From NCBI GenBank assembly GCA_947313825.1, contig CAMZNJ010000037.1, forward strand, positions 1 to 39,399: 39,399 nucleotides of DNA. The letters are read 5' to 3'. The position numbers and the translations under genes were made by a program. Below are positions 1 to 8,786 of the stretch, piece after piece. The DNA comes from an uncultured Deferribacteraceae bacterium. Lineage in GTDB: Bacteria; Chrysiogenota; Deferribacteres; CAMZNJ01. The notes under the pieces were generated by a model, which searched no databases, had not been told where the DNA came from, and saw nothing but the letters and a program-made list of their open reading frames with translations. Each line of letters begins with the position of its first letter. Position 1 is the first letter of the stretch.

Positions 1-2
1 GT

Positions 3-206
3 GCTCACGGTGCTGGCGGTGCTGGCGGTTCTGGCGGTGCTGGCGGTTCTGGCGGTGTTGGCGGTTCTGGCGGTGCTGGCGGTGCTGGCGGTTCTGGCGG
101 TGTTGGCGGTGCTGGCGGTGCTGGCGGTGCTCACGGTGCTGGCGGTTCTGGCGGTGCTCACGGTGCTGGCGGTGCTCACGGTTCTGGCAACGCTCCATCC
201 ATCACC
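3..206 (+). repeat. Gly-rich tandem repeat, in frame with sfsA
   Basis: The first ~190 bases are a degenerate 9-bp repeat of the form GGT-(G/T)CT-GGC, with interspersed GCT-CAC-GGT units. Read in the sfsA frame (codons starting at base 3) it encodes Gly-Ala-Gly/Gly-Ser-Gly/Gly-Val-Gly and Ala-His-Gly units with no stop, and continues without a break into SfsA. The open frame runs off the left edge of the window. It may therefore be an N-terminal extension of SfsA, the tail of a fused upstream gene, or a non-coding array that happens to be open. A Leu-Ala-Val reading in another frame is a by-product of the repeat. Confidence 0.85.
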
Positions 207-914
207 ATGCCCGCACCCTATGGACAACTGCACCAAGGTACCCTCGTTCGTCGATACAAACGGTTTTTGGTGGACGTAATAGATGAAAACGGCGTGCTTA
301 CAACCATGTTCATCCCCAACACGGGCTCCATGAAAACACTGCTCAACGACGAGGCACCCGTTTTGTACTCCAAGTCCAACAACCCTAAGCGGAAGTATCC
401 GTTTACTTTGGAGTACATTCATGCCCATGGCGAGTGGATAGGCACAAACACCATGCTGACCAATGATATTGCTGAGTACGCCATACGTGGCAACTTGGTG
501 AGCTGTTTTGGTGTAGTGAAATCTGTTCGCCGCGAATACACTTACGCCAACAGTCGCGTAGACTTTCTTCTGGAGACGGAGCAATACCCGTTGCCTGTGC
601 TGATGGAGGTTAAAGGTGTGTCCATGTTTCATAATGGTGTAGCCTCGTTCCCCGATGCGGTTACCGTGCGTGGGCTCAAGCACCTCAATACCCTCGTTAA
701 GTCCTTGAGTGATGGCTACAGGGCTGCGAACCTTTACCTTATCAAGGGGGGCGTTTGCAAATTTGAAGTTGCCTCTGATATCGACGCAAAATATGCTGAG
801 GGGTTCCAAAGAGCGATGGATGCTGGTGTTGTAATGGTATTCGTATCTTCCCGTTTGGATGACGCCACAGGGGGTATTGTTTTGACTTCATGCGAGTCGC
901 CATTTTCGTCGTAA
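207..914 (+). CDS. sfsA: SfsA family DNA-binding protein / predicted nuclease
   Basis: This 235-residue protein matches the usual SfsA length. It has the N-terminal signature RRYKRFLVDV (residues 15-24), then PNTGSM, and KRKYPFTLEY near 61-70, which form the OB-fold half. The C-terminal half has PD-(D/E)xK-like residues: Asp119 in SRVDF, and Glu134 and Lys136 in MEVKG. FPDAVTVRG follows. SfsA was named for sugar-fermentation stimulation in E. coli; its biochemical role is unsettled and a nucleic-acid or nuclease function is inferred from the fold. The ATG at 207 gives an N-terminus aligned with known SfsA, but there is no clear ribosome binding site before it. The frame is also open through the upstream Gly-rich repeat, so the true start could lie outside the window. 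Confidence 0.93.
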   Translation: MPAPYGQLHQGTLVRRYKRFLVDVIDENGVLTTMFIPNTGSMKTLLNDEAPVLYSKSNNPKRKYPFTLEYIHAHGEWIGTNTMLTNDIAEYAIRGNLVSCFGVVKSVRREYTYANSRVDFLLETEQYPLPVLMEVKGVSMFHNGVASFPDAVTVRGLKHLNTLVKSLSDGYRAANLYLIKGGVCKFEVASDIDAKYAEGFQRAMDAGVVMVFVSSRLDDATGGIVLTSCESPFSS

Positions 915-996
915 TATTTGGTTGCAAACAAGGTGTTTATTAAACGGTGTAGATGTGGTAAAGTTGTGTCGTAATTAGTATTTTGAGCGGTGGTTT

Positions 997-2184
997 GTGA
1001 AGTCTGTCATAGAGGCGTTTAACTTATTTATTGAACATGTTCGTGTGGAGCGTGGTGCCTCTGAGCATACTGTTCGTGCTTATACGGGGGATTTGCGTGA
1101 GCTTGCGTCGTATATTATTGGGGATGACGTTGGCATAAATGTTGTGGTCGATACCCAAGGCTACCTTCACACAGAACACGCCAGCATGGAACACGCCAGC
1201 ATGGAACACGCCAGCACAGAACACGCCAGCATGGAACACGCCAGCACAGAACATGCCGACGCAAACACACCCGCCGACGCAAACACATCCGCCGACGCAA
1301 ACACATCCGCCGACGCAAACACATCCGCCGACGCAAACACATCCGCCGACGCAAACACATCCGCCGACGCAAACACATCCGCCGACGCAAACACATCCGT
1401 GGACATAGCTCAGGTTGATGCCTATTTTCTACGCAACTTCACACCGTATCTGTCGTCGCGTAAAAATTTGTCCGACTCCAGTATCGAACGCAAAATCGCA
1501 ACAACCAAGTCCCTTTACAAGTACCTCCTTGCCACCGGAATTGTTTCCACTAATCCTGCCAAGGGGCTAAAATTCCCAAAAAAAGACAAGAAGCACCCGG
1601 AAATATTCAGTATCGACAGTATTCTGCAACTCATGAATCTGCCCGATAAGTCCAAGGCTAGCGGTTTGCGAGATGCTCTTCTCATGGATTTCATGTACTC
1701 CATGGGTGTTCGGGTATCGGAGCTGGTAAGCATGGACGTGGGGGATATCGATTTCGGTGCCATGCATATTATCATCACGGGGAAGGGGGGCAAACAGCGT
1801 ATCCTCCCCATGTTTGCGGAACATATGGAGCTTATCAACAAATACATACTCATTCGCTCGCAGATTGTGGCAAAAGGGCATCGTATCGATTCCGATTGCT
1901 TATTCATCAACAAATACGGCAAGAGGTTGTCGGATCGTAGCGTTCGAAACATTGTGGACAAATACCTCACCAAGGCGGGGCTCCCCTTGACACTGTCCCC
2001 CCACTCATTTCGCCACACCTTTGCCACACACCTACTAGAATCAGGGGCAGACATCCGCTCTATCCAAGAATTATTAGGGCACGATAGCCTCGCAACAACA
2101 GAAAAATACACACACATGAACCTCATAGCACTCCTCAAAGTGTACGACGAATCGCACCCCGCTAACGCAAAAAACACAAATTAA
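997..2184 (+). CDS. xerC: Xer-family tyrosine recombinase with internal repeat insertion
   Basis: This is a site-specific tyrosine recombinase of the XerC/XerD type, which resolves chromosome dimers at dif. The N-terminal core-binding domain starts at residue 1 and is interrupted after helix 2 by low-complexity residues 60-134 (see the separate repeat entry). It resumes at about 138. The catalytic domain is intact: Arg239 (GVRVSEL), Lys263 (TGKGGKQR), His336 and Arg339 (HSFRH), His362 (LLGHDS) and nucleophile Tyr371 (TEKYTH). Length is 395 residues against about 300 for the family, and the excess is the insertion. The start is GTG. ispG follows after 15 bp, suggesting co-transcription. Sequence alone does not separate XerC from XerD or a single-Xer system. 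Confidence 0.85.
   Translation: MKSVIEAFNLFIEHVRVERGASEHTVRAYTGDLRELASYIIGDDVGINVVVDTQGYLHTEHASMEHASMEHASTEHASMEHASTEHADANTPADANTSADANTSADANTSADANTSADANTSADANTSADANTSVDIAQVDAYFLRNFTPYLSSRKNLSDSSIERKIATTKSLYKYLLATGIVSTNPAKGLKFPKKDKKHPEIFSIDSILQLMNLPDKSKASGLRDALLMDFMYSMGVRVSELVSMDVGDIDFGAMHIIITGKGGKQRILPMFAEHMELINKYILIRSQIVAKGHRIDSDCLFINKYGKRLSDRSVRNIVDKYLTKAGLPLTLSPHSFRHTFATHLLESGADIRSIQELLGHDSLATTEKYTHMNLIALLKVYDESHPANAKNTN
1174..1398 (+). repeat. Two in-frame repeat blocks inside the Xer gene
   Basis: Block one is a 15-bp unit encoding EHAS(M/T), five copies, residues 60-84. Block two is an 18-bp unit encoding ADANT(S/P), eight copies, residues 87-134. Copies are nearly identical at the nucleotide level, implying recent expansion. 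The units keep the reading frame. The insertion falls in the loop between helices of the N-terminal DNA-binding domain. Confidence 0.95.
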
Positions 2185-2199
2185 TCTAAGGACAAATAT

Positions 2200-3255
2200 A
2201 TGGGAACACTTACAAGAAAAATACAGGTGGGAAACGTGGACGTTGGCGGCGATGCCCCTGTGTCCATTCAGTCCATGACCACCACTAACACCACCGACAC
2301 AGAAGCAACAATCGCACAAATACGAGAATTGGCGAATGCGGGGTGCGAAATAATACGGTGCAGTGTTCCGTGCAAAGATTCGGCAACATCCCTGAAACAC
2401 ATTGTCGATAACGTTGATACCCCCGTTATTGCTGACATACACTTCAGCTACTCCCTCGCAATAGCCGCCATGGAAAACGGTGCTAGTTGCATACGTATTA
2501 ACCCTGGCAACATCGGTGGTGAAAAACGTTTGGAGAGTGTTATTCATGCCGCCAAGGCAAACAACTGCTCCATTCGTATCGGCGTCAATAGTGGGTCCAT
2601 TGAAAAACATGTTTTCGAACAACACGGCATAACACCAACAGCACTAGTCGAGTCCGCACTGAGCACCTTGGCCATATTCGAGCGGAACGGATTCTACAAC
2701 ACAAAACTCTCCCTGAAAGCCTCCCACGTTCCCACAATGGTCGAAAGTTATCGCATATTCGCAAGTCGATCAGACTACCCCCTGCACCTTGGTGTAACCG
2801 AAGCGGGGCTACCCTTTGAAGGGACAGTCAAATCGGCTGTGGGTATTGGTGCTCTTCTGTTGGATGGTATCGGCAACACAATCCGCGTATCACTTACCAC
2901 CGATCCACTGGAAGAGATTGTTGTTGCCAAAGAGATACTGCACGCCTCAGGAGTACGCAGTAGCGGTGTGGAAATAATTGCCTGCCCCACATGTGCACGT
3001 GTGGAGATAGATCTGTTTACGCTGGCTCAGCAGGTGAAAGAACTAACCGTCGGGTTACCCGCGGGCATAAAGATTGCGGTTATGGGGTGCATTGTGAATG
3101 GTCCCGGTGAGGCTCGTGAGGCGGATTACGGCATTGCTGGCGGTCGAGGTTCCGGTATTTTGTTCAAGAAGGGTGTGATTTTACGCAAGGTTTCTGAGGG
3201 GGAGCTACTAGGCAGCTTGGAAGTTATGCTACGTGAGGACGGTCTTCTTAAATAG
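2200..3255 (+). CDS. ispG: 4-hydroxy-3-methylbut-2-en-1-yl diphosphate synthase (IspG/GcpE)
   Basis: IspG is the penultimate enzyme of the non-mevalonate (MEP) isoprenoid pathway. It reductively converts methylerythritol cyclodiphosphate to HMBPP with a [4Fe-4S] cluster. The 351-residue protein has the TIM-barrel start (VSIQSMTTTNTTDT, about 22-35), the IRINPGNIG segment (about 98-106), and the cluster ligands Cys262 and Cys265 (CPTC), Cys297 (MGCIVNGPGE) and Glu304. Length and motifs match the two-domain bacterial form. AAGGA lies about 8 bp before the ATG. It follows the Xer gene by 15 bp. Its stop codon is embedded in the first copy of the downstream repeat array. Confidence 0.97.
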   Translation: MGTLTRKIQVGNVDVGGDAPVSIQSMTTTNTTDTEATIAQIRELANAGCEIIRCSVPCKDSATSLKHIVDNVDTPVIADIHFSYSLAIAAMENGASCIRINPGNIGGEKRLESVIHAAKANNCSIRIGVNSGSIEKHVFEQHGITPTALVESALSTLAIFERNGFYNTKLSLKASHVPTMVESYRIFASRSDYPLHLGVTEAGLPFEGTVKSAVGIGALLLDGIGNTIRVSLTTDPLEEIVVAKEILHASGVRSSGVEIIACPTCARVEIDLFTLAQQVKELTVGLPAGIKIAVMGCIVNGPGEAREADYGIAGGRGSGILFKKGVILRKVSEGELLGSLEVMLREDGLLK

Positions 3256-3452
3256 TCGGACGCGAATAAATCGAATAGGGCGAATAAATCGAACAGGGCG
3301 AATAGTCGGACGCGAATAAATCGAATAGGGCGAATAGTCGGACGCGAATAAATCGAACAGGGCGAATAAATCGAACAGGGCGAATAAATCGAATAGGGCG
3401 AATAAATCGAATAGGGCGAATAGTCGGGACGCGAATAAATCGAACAGTGCGG
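3253..3452. repeat. Mixed 18-bp/14-bp tandem array downstream of ispG
   Basis: The array is built from an 18-bp unit (CGAATAAATCGAA(T/C)AGGG) interspersed with a 14-bp unit (CGAATAGTCGGACG). It starts at the ispG stop codon, which lies in sequence matching the 14-bp unit (AATAGTCGGACG), and ends about 25 bp before the aroE start. The unit sizes are not multiples of three, as expected of a non-coding array. No promoter or terminator is evident inside it. Confidence 0.9.
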
Positions 3453-3475
3453 ACTAAAATGTCAAGGGGTGCTCG

Positions 3476-4420
3476 GTGAACTACAACTACTACAACATGG
3501 GCGTTATCGGATCCCCCGCATCCCACTCCCTCTCCCCCGTACTACACTCCTACCTTCTCCAAGCACAAGGTCTTGTTGGCGGCTACAATATTTTCGACAT
3601 ACCCGAATCACGCATTCGCCAAGTGCTCGACCATGGTGCAATGTTCCACTACTCTGGATTCAACGTTACCCTGCCTTACAAAAAACATATCATCTCCATG
3701 TGCCACCATGTGGATCCGTTAGCGGCTAAGGTTGGGGCGGTGAACACTGTGAAGCTGAGCACACTTGCGAAGGGTGTACAACATGCATGTGAGTCCCCCC
3801 CTGCGTACACTTTGACAGGCTACAACACCGACGTTGTAGGGTTTGAGCTGATGCTACAACACAAAAATATTAATCCTGCTGGTCAAAATGTACTAGTATT
3901 AGGTGCTGGTGGCGGGGCACGAAGTGTTGTAACGCACCTTGATAAAATCGGTGCCAAGGTTCAGATATTCAACCGTACAGTTGACACTGCCGCCAACCTC
4001 ATTGCAGATATGGGTGCTTCCGCCACCATAGCAACAGCAGACAGCATCGCCCACGGGGACTTCTACTTGATAGTGAACACAACATCCTCAGGCGTCCATG
4101 GAGAGGCGTTCACAGCTCTCCCTCGAGGCATCAACCTCAACCCGCCCCATGCTGTTGACCTGATTTACACACAAAAAGTTGGTGCAAGTGGTGCAAAACT
4201 AGCAGGGAGCATTACCACACCCTTTCTTAGCAACATGCAGGCTGATGTTAGTTGTGATGGTTTGTTGCACCTCATTTACCAAGGTGTGGAGTCGTTTAAG
4301 ATATTCACCAACAACACCGAGTCGCAAAATTTTAACACCACTCCTGACGCCACCCCCGACACCGAATTTATAAATTATCTTTACGAGAAACTAACTCGAA
4401 TAATAAGTAGTAGACAGTAG
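3476..4420 (+). CDS. aroE: Shikimate 5-dehydrogenase
   Basis: AroE reduces 3-dehydroshikimate to shikimate with NADPH in aromatic amino acid synthesis. The substrate domain shows GVIGSPASHSLSP (residues 9-21), GFNVTLPYK with catalytic Lys69, AVNTV (88-92) and YNTD with catalytic Asp119. The nucleotide domain has the GAGGGAR turn (143-149) and NRT (about 166). The protein is 314 residues, slightly long. Extra residues sit at about 95-110 and in an Asn/Thr-rich stretch near the C-terminus, milder versions of the low-complexity insertions seen in neighbours. The start is GTG with AAGGGG about 7 bp upstream. The gene begins just after the repeat array. Confidence 0.94.
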   Translation: MNYNYYNMGVIGSPASHSLSPVLHSYLLQAQGLVGGYNIFDIPESRIRQVLDHGAMFHYSGFNVTLPYKKHIISMCHHVDPLAAKVGAVNTVKLSTLAKGVQHACESPPAYTLTGYNTDVVGFELMLQHKNINPAGQNVLVLGAGGGARSVVTHLDKIGAKVQIFNRTVDTAANLIADMGASATIATADSIAHGDFYLIVNTTSSGVHGEAFTALPRGINLNPPHAVDLIYTQKVGASGAKLAGSITTPFLSNMQADVSCDGLLHLIYQGVESFKIFTNNTESQNFNTTPDATPDTEFINYLYEKLTRIISSRQ

Positions 4421-4506
4421 CGAATAGGTAGTATTTAATAGTAAAAAGCTAGCTTAGAAGTGCTGCCCCTTGAAAAAAATATTGAATATGTATAGACTAG
4501 GAAAGT

Positions 4507-6099
4507 ATGAATAACTTAACTACAAATCAAGACCCACAAATAGTCGCTGTTGAACTAATGGAACAGTTTGGACTCCCCGGAGCGGCGTTCGACCTCTTCT
4601 CTGACGGCGAGACAACGTCCATTACAATGAAAAGCAGCATCACCAAACACATTGTAAAGCACCGTATCGCAAAAAATAAGATGACAGCCACAGTTTGCAT
4701 ACTACCTGCAACCATTGACTCCGACTTTACCGAAGAAAGCCTAACCACATTCCTCAAAGATCAAGGTATTAAGTATGGCTTAAAAAGCAAAGCCATCAGC
4801 AAAATTGTTCAGATGGTGAACAACAAAGAACTCGTACTCGACGCCGTTGTTGCCGAAGGGAAAGCTCCTGAAGGGGGAGAAGACGCAAAGGTAACCATCT
4901 TTTTCCGCGACCACTCAGCAAGCAAAGCTCGTATCGACGCCTCAGGACGTGCCGACTACAAAAATATCGACAAATTCATATCAGTTAGAGCAGGAGACAA
5001 ACTGCTAACACTGCAAAAACCCGTTCTAGGTGCACCCGGAATCAATATTGCCGGAGAAGAACTTGTAGCCAAAGGTTTCGACACCATCGATATTACCACT
5101 GGCGACAACATACGAATGCTCGACAAAGGGGGCAGAGTTGTATACTTTGCCACCAAAAATGGGTACGTAAGCTATGATGCCGTATCCTACAAAATCGCCG
5201 TTGTTGACCTACTAGTTGTCAACACTGTGAGCTACGAAACAGGCAGTATCAACTTCCAAGGCTCTGTTTACATCAAAGAAGATGTGTCGAGAGGCTTTAG
5301 AGTGAAAGCAACAGGGGATATCACTGTGGCAGGAGTAGTTTCCGACGCAACACTCATCGCTGGCGGAAGTATTACCATTCTATCAGGAGTTAAAGCCAAG
5401 GGGAGTGCAACCCTTTCAGCTGTGAAAAATATTGAAGTTGGATACCTAGAGCAAGCAAATATTTACTGCTCAGGCAACCTAACAATTAACCGATACGTCT
5501 ACAATAGCGACATAAGGTGCAAAGGTGATCTGTTTTGCAACCGTGAAGGTTCTGTCATCTCCGGCACCACCCTCAGCGTACTGGGAAACGCAAGCATCTA
5601 CCAACTTGGGAGCCCTAGCGATAAAGCAACAAGGGTCAGCATGGGCATTTGGGAAGACAAATCTGCAACTGAAGTGATTGAAAAAGCCTTCGAACTGGAG
5701 GCAACAATCGAACGGCTCTCCCTGATTATGCATTATATCTCATCCCGAGAGGGGACCCTTGGCGAAATCGGTCGCGATAAATACAAAAAACTATGCCTAA
5801 CATACACAAAACTAATGTCAGATTTGGAAGCGTTGGAAGAACAGTTCTATATCTCAGATAGATTCGTGAACTGCCCAAAATCAAAACTTACAATATTTGG
5901 CACAGCTTATGAAGGCGTGAGCGTTGCCTTTTTCTCCTCACTGTTTCGCATTACCGAACAGTTTTCATACACTGTATTTAAATACAACTACCGAACAAAA
6001 CAAATACTCCGTATGGATATCGACGACGACATCGATACTGACAACGTAGCCGATAGTGCACCTCAGGATGCTATTCAAACAGGGGCAACCCCCACTTAA
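4507..6099 (+). CDS. FapA/DUF342 family beta-helix protein
   Basis: This 530-residue protein belongs to the DUF342 (FapA) family. The family signature is visible around residues 155-195 (VRAGDKLL, KPVLGAPGINIAGEEL). It is followed by a beta-helical repeat region (about 245-375) of short strands such as INFQGSVYI, ITVAGVV, ITILSGV and LTINRYV. After that comes a predicted coiled-coil helical segment (about 390-450). DUF342 proteins are common in flagellated and polarly organised bacteria and are reported to influence cell morphology or polar and signalling functions; the exact role is unknown. Its position ahead of flhG- and cheW-like genes fits a motility or polarity link. GGAAAG precedes the ATG. 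There are no transmembrane segments or signal peptide. Confidence 0.85.
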   Translation: MNNLTTNQDPQIVAVELMEQFGLPGAAFDLFSDGETTSITMKSSITKHIVKHRIAKNKMTATVCILPATIDSDFTEESLTTFLKDQGIKYGLKSKAISKIVQMVNNKELVLDAVVAEGKAPEGGEDAKVTIFFRDHSASKARIDASGRADYKNIDKFISVRAGDKLLTLQKPVLGAPGINIAGEELVAKGFDTIDITTGDNIRMLDKGGRVVYFATKNGYVSYDAVSYKIAVVDLLVVNTVSYETGSINFQGSVYIKEDVSRGFRVKATGDITVAGVVSDATLIAGGSITILSGVKAKGSATLSAVKNIEVGYLEQANIYCSGNLTINRYVYNSDIRCKGDLFCNREGSVISGTTLSVLGNASIYQLGSPSDKATRVSMGIWEDKSATEVIEKAFELEATIERLSLIMHYISSREGTLGEIGRDKYKKLCLTYTKLMSDLEALEEQFYISDRFVNCPKSKLTIFGTAYEGVSVAFFSSLFRITEQFSYTVFKYNYRTKQILRMDIDDDIDTDNVADSAPQDAIQTGATPT

Positions 6100-6143
6100 C
6101 AACACACTAAACGCATGATATCACCACTAAATACACCACACCT

Positions 6144-6191
6144 TTGGCGATAATCTATTGCCAATCACAGCTTTAGTCTTATCTTAGCTGT
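6144..6191. promoter_or_regulatory. Two imperfect inverted repeats upstream of lon
   Basis: An imperfect palindrome, TTGGC-N11-GCCAA, spans 6144-6164. A second inverted repeat, ACAGCT/AGCTGT with a 13-base loop, spans 6167-6191. They lie 40-90 bp before lon, a gene often under heat-shock or other stress control, and could be an operator or a terminator of the upstream gene. Neither matches the HrcA/CIRCE element. The function is inferred from position only. Confidence 0.3.
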
Positions 6192-6270
6192 AGAAACACA
6201 CTGCTATGAGCCTCAAACCTTAGCAGGCATAATGAAAACATTGAAAGATATACTAACAGAGGTCTTAGTT

Positions 6271-8670
6271 ATGAGCGATGGCGATAAAGCGACGAATATT
6301 CAAAGCAGAAACCTACCTGTCCTACCCGTAAAAGATATTGTGATATTTCCACAGATGATTGTCCCCCTTTTTATCGGCAGGGAGGGGAGCATCTTGGCAG
6401 TCAACGAGGCAGCCGCCACACCTAGTCGGAGCATCCTTGTGCTGACCCAAAAAGATATCTCCATAGACGATCCTGCACCCGAAGATATGTTTGACGTGGG
6501 GTGCGTTGCCAACATTATGCGTACCCTAAAGCTCAACGACGGTCGTATCAAAATCCTTGTCCAAGGTGTATCGCGTGCGTCGGTCAATAGCATCAAAAAA
6601 GAGGGGGGGTACTATGTTTCTGATGTAACCATTGTTGACACTGAAGAGGTTTCGGAAAACGACTTGGTGCGTGGTGAAGCCCTAATGCGTAGCGTTCGCG
6701 ACAAGCTCGATACCGCTTCCGACCTAGGCAAACCTATCCTGCCCGATCTGCTATCGTTTATCGATGGGCTCAAAGACCAAGACAGACTCGCCGACATGAT
6801 TGCGAGCAACGTGGGGTTCGGGTTCGAAGATACGCAAGAACTACTATCCCTACTCAACCCCATGGAACGCTTAGAACGAATATCCGAACTACTAAGTCGC
6901 GAACTCTCTATTTTAGAAGTTCAACATAAAATTATGGTGGACACTCGAGGCGAAATAGACAAATCACAACGCGAATACTACTTACGTGAACAACTCAAAG
7001 CCATCCTCAAAGAATTAGGGGAAGATGAGGCATTGGAAGAGGAAGTAGAACGTTTCCGTGAAAAAATATACAAATCGAAAATGCCACAAAAAGCTAAAGA
7101 AACAGCACAAAAAGAGGTGAAAAGGCTCGCCCGAATGAACCAAGACGCCGCCGAAGCCACCGTTGTACGCAACTACCTCGAATGGCTCATAGAGCTACCA
7201 TGGGACGCCCATACCAAAAAACAGATGCCTCTAAACAAAAGCAAAGCCGTACTGGATGCCGATCACTACGGACTCAAAGACGTCAAAGAACGCATACTCG
7301 AATTCCTAGCTGTTCTTAGCCTAAAAAATGCCAAAGCCATCAAAAGCCCAATCATATGCCTCGTTGGTCCTCCCGGTGTGGGGAAAACATCCCTAGGTGC
7401 CTCCATCGCGAAAGCAACATCACGCAAGTTTGTGCGTATTAGCTTGGGGAGTATGCATGATGAATCCGAAATAAAAGGGCACCGACGTACCTACATCGGA
7501 GCTATGCCCGGCAAGCTTATTCAGGCGATGAAAACTGCTGGCACTAGCAACCCCGTTATCCTGCTAGACGAAATCGACAAGGTGAGTGTCAGCTACCGTG
7601 GCGACCCGTTCTCAGCGTTGCTGGAAGTGCTTGATCCGCAACAAAACCACTCCTTTGTGGACAACTACATCAACATACCATACGACCTGAGCCGTGTCCT
7701 ATTCATCGCCACCGCAAACTACATCGGCAACATCCCCGCAGCTTTACGCGACAGGATGGATATCGTACAGCTATCTGGGTACACTAACTCGGAAAAACTC
7801 AGCATCGCACAGTCCTACCTCATCCCACGACAACGGGAAGAATCTGGACTGGGGGATCAAGATATTAAGTTCTACCCGAAAGCACTGGAGTTTATCATTA
7901 GCGACTACACTCGCGAAAGTGGCGTACGTCAGCTTGAACGTGAAATAGGTCGCATTTATCGCAAAATTGCACTCAAAAAAGTTACAAAAGAGAAGTTCTC
8001 AACCACCATTACACCTGCTGGCGTAGCAAAATACCTGGGCACACCCCTGTACAAGCGTGAAGACGAACTCATCCACAACGAACTAGGCGTTGTTACTGGG
8101 CTTGCATGGACATCTGTTGGTGGCGACGTTTTGTACGTGGAAGCGTTACGCTACAAAGGGCGGGGCAAGCTAAACATTACAGGATCCTTGGGAGACGTAA
8201 TGAAAGAATCGGCAAGGGCAGCGTTGAGCTACATTCGATCCATGAGCACGGAACTTGGCATTGACAACAGCATGTTCGAAAAATACGACCTGCACATTCA
8301 CGTTCCCGCTGGTGCTACCCCCAAAGATGGACCGTCGGCAGGTATCACAATCGTAACAGCCATCGTATCCATTCTACAGTGCAAATATGTAAGTCGAAAC
8401 GTTGCCATGACGGGAGAAATAACCCTGCGTGGGAAAGTCTTACCCATTGGCGGGCTCAAAGAGAAAATACTTGCAGCCAAGATGGTCGGCATTACAACCA
8501 TTATCATCCCTGAAGGGAACAGGAAAGATGTGGAAAAAATGGAGAAAGAGGTTGTGCATGGTGTGAAAATAATACCCATTGCCAACTACATGGATATCAT
8601 GAACCTAGATGTTTTTGTTGAAAATAGCGAAGACAATGTGAGTAGCTCTGACGGCAACAATGACAAATAA
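6271..8670 (+). CDS. lon: ATP-dependent protease Lon
   Basis: Lon is a cytoplasmic AAA+ serine protease that degrades misfolded and regulatory proteins. Residue numbers here count from an in-frame ATG at 6232. The LON substrate domain starts at LPVLPVKDIVIFP (about 29) and runs to about 220, followed by a helical segment. Walker A is GPPGVGKT (379-386), with Walker B ILLDEIDK further on. The C-terminal protease domain has the Ser-Lys dyad Ser702 (PKDGPSAGI) and Lys745 (GGLKEK). I prefer the ATG at 6271 because AGAGG lies about 9 bp upstream and the N-terminus then matches the family. The 6232 start adds 13 residues and remains possible. No repeat insertion is present, unlike several neighbours. 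Confidence 0.96.
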   Translation: MSDGDKATNIQSRNLPVLPVKDIVIFPQMIVPLFIGREGSILAVNEAAATPSRSILVLTQKDISIDDPAPEDMFDVGCVANIMRTLKLNDGRIKILVQGVSRASVNSIKKEGGYYVSDVTIVDTEEVSENDLVRGEALMRSVRDKLDTASDLGKPILPDLLSFIDGLKDQDRLADMIASNVGFGFEDTQELLSLLNPMERLERISELLSRELSILEVQHKIMVDTRGEIDKSQREYYLREQLKAILKELGEDEALEEEVERFREKIYKSKMPQKAKETAQKEVKRLARMNQDAAEATVVRNYLEWLIELPWDAHTKKQMPLNKSKAVLDADHYGLKDVKERILEFLAVLSLKNAKAIKSPIICLVGPPGVGKTSLGASIAKATSRKFVRISLGSMHDESEIKGHRRTYIGAMPGKLIQAMKTAGTSNPVILLDEIDKVSVSYRGDPFSALLEVLDPQQNHSFVDNYINIPYDLSRVLFIATANYIGNIPAALRDRMDIVQLSGYTNSEKLSIAQSYLIPRQREESGLGDQDIKFYPKALEFIISDYTRESGVRQLEREIGRIYRKIALKKVTKEKFSTTITPAGVAKYLGTPLYKREDELIHNELGVVTGLAWTSVGGDVLYVEALRYKGRGKLNITGSLGDVMKESARAALSYIRSMSTELGIDNSMFEKYDLHIHVPAGATPKDGPSAGITIVTAIVSILQCKYVSRNVAMTGEITLRGKVLPIGGLKEKILAAKMVGITTIIIPEGNRKDVEKMEKEVVHGVKIIPIANYMDIMNLDVFVENSEDNVSSSDGNNDK

Positions 8671-8690
8671 CACTAGCTTCTAACACTCAC

Positions 8691-8718
8691 TTGACAATAA
8701 ATATACATATTTTAAAAT
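8691..8718 (+). promoter_or_regulatory. Sigma-70-type promoter before flhG-like gene
   Basis: TTGACA (8691-8696) is followed by a 16-bp spacer and TAAAAT (8713-8718), a near-consensus housekeeping promoter. A perfect TATAAT at 8748-8753 with a poor -35 (TTTCAC, 17-bp spacer) is an alternative nearer the gene. Either would drive the flhG-like and cheW-like pair. Confidence 0.55.
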
Positions 8719-8786
8719 TTATCGTTTCACAAGTGGGGCATTGGTAGTATAATGACACTATAAATCAAATCATGTGTAGGTTTTAT

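Noticed and set aside
1-279. Open frame encoding a (Leu-Ala-Val)n protein at the left edge
   Set aside because: It is the repeat read out of frame with sfsA; it has no non-repetitive domain and ends inside sfsA.
1115-1408. Open frames in other frames over the Xer repeat (Cys-Leu-Arg and Thr-His-Pro repeats)
   Set aside because: They arise because units of 15 and 18 bp leave all frames open. Only the frame continuous with the recombinase has conserved domains.
2074-2625. Cys/Val-rich open frame opposite the xer-ispG junction
   Set aside because: Antisense to two confidently identified genes and of shadow-like composition.
4470-4496. TTGAAA...TATAGA as a promoter for the fapA-like gene
   Set aside because: Spacer is only 15 bp and the start would fall within a few bases of the ATG, leaving no room for the ribosome binding site.
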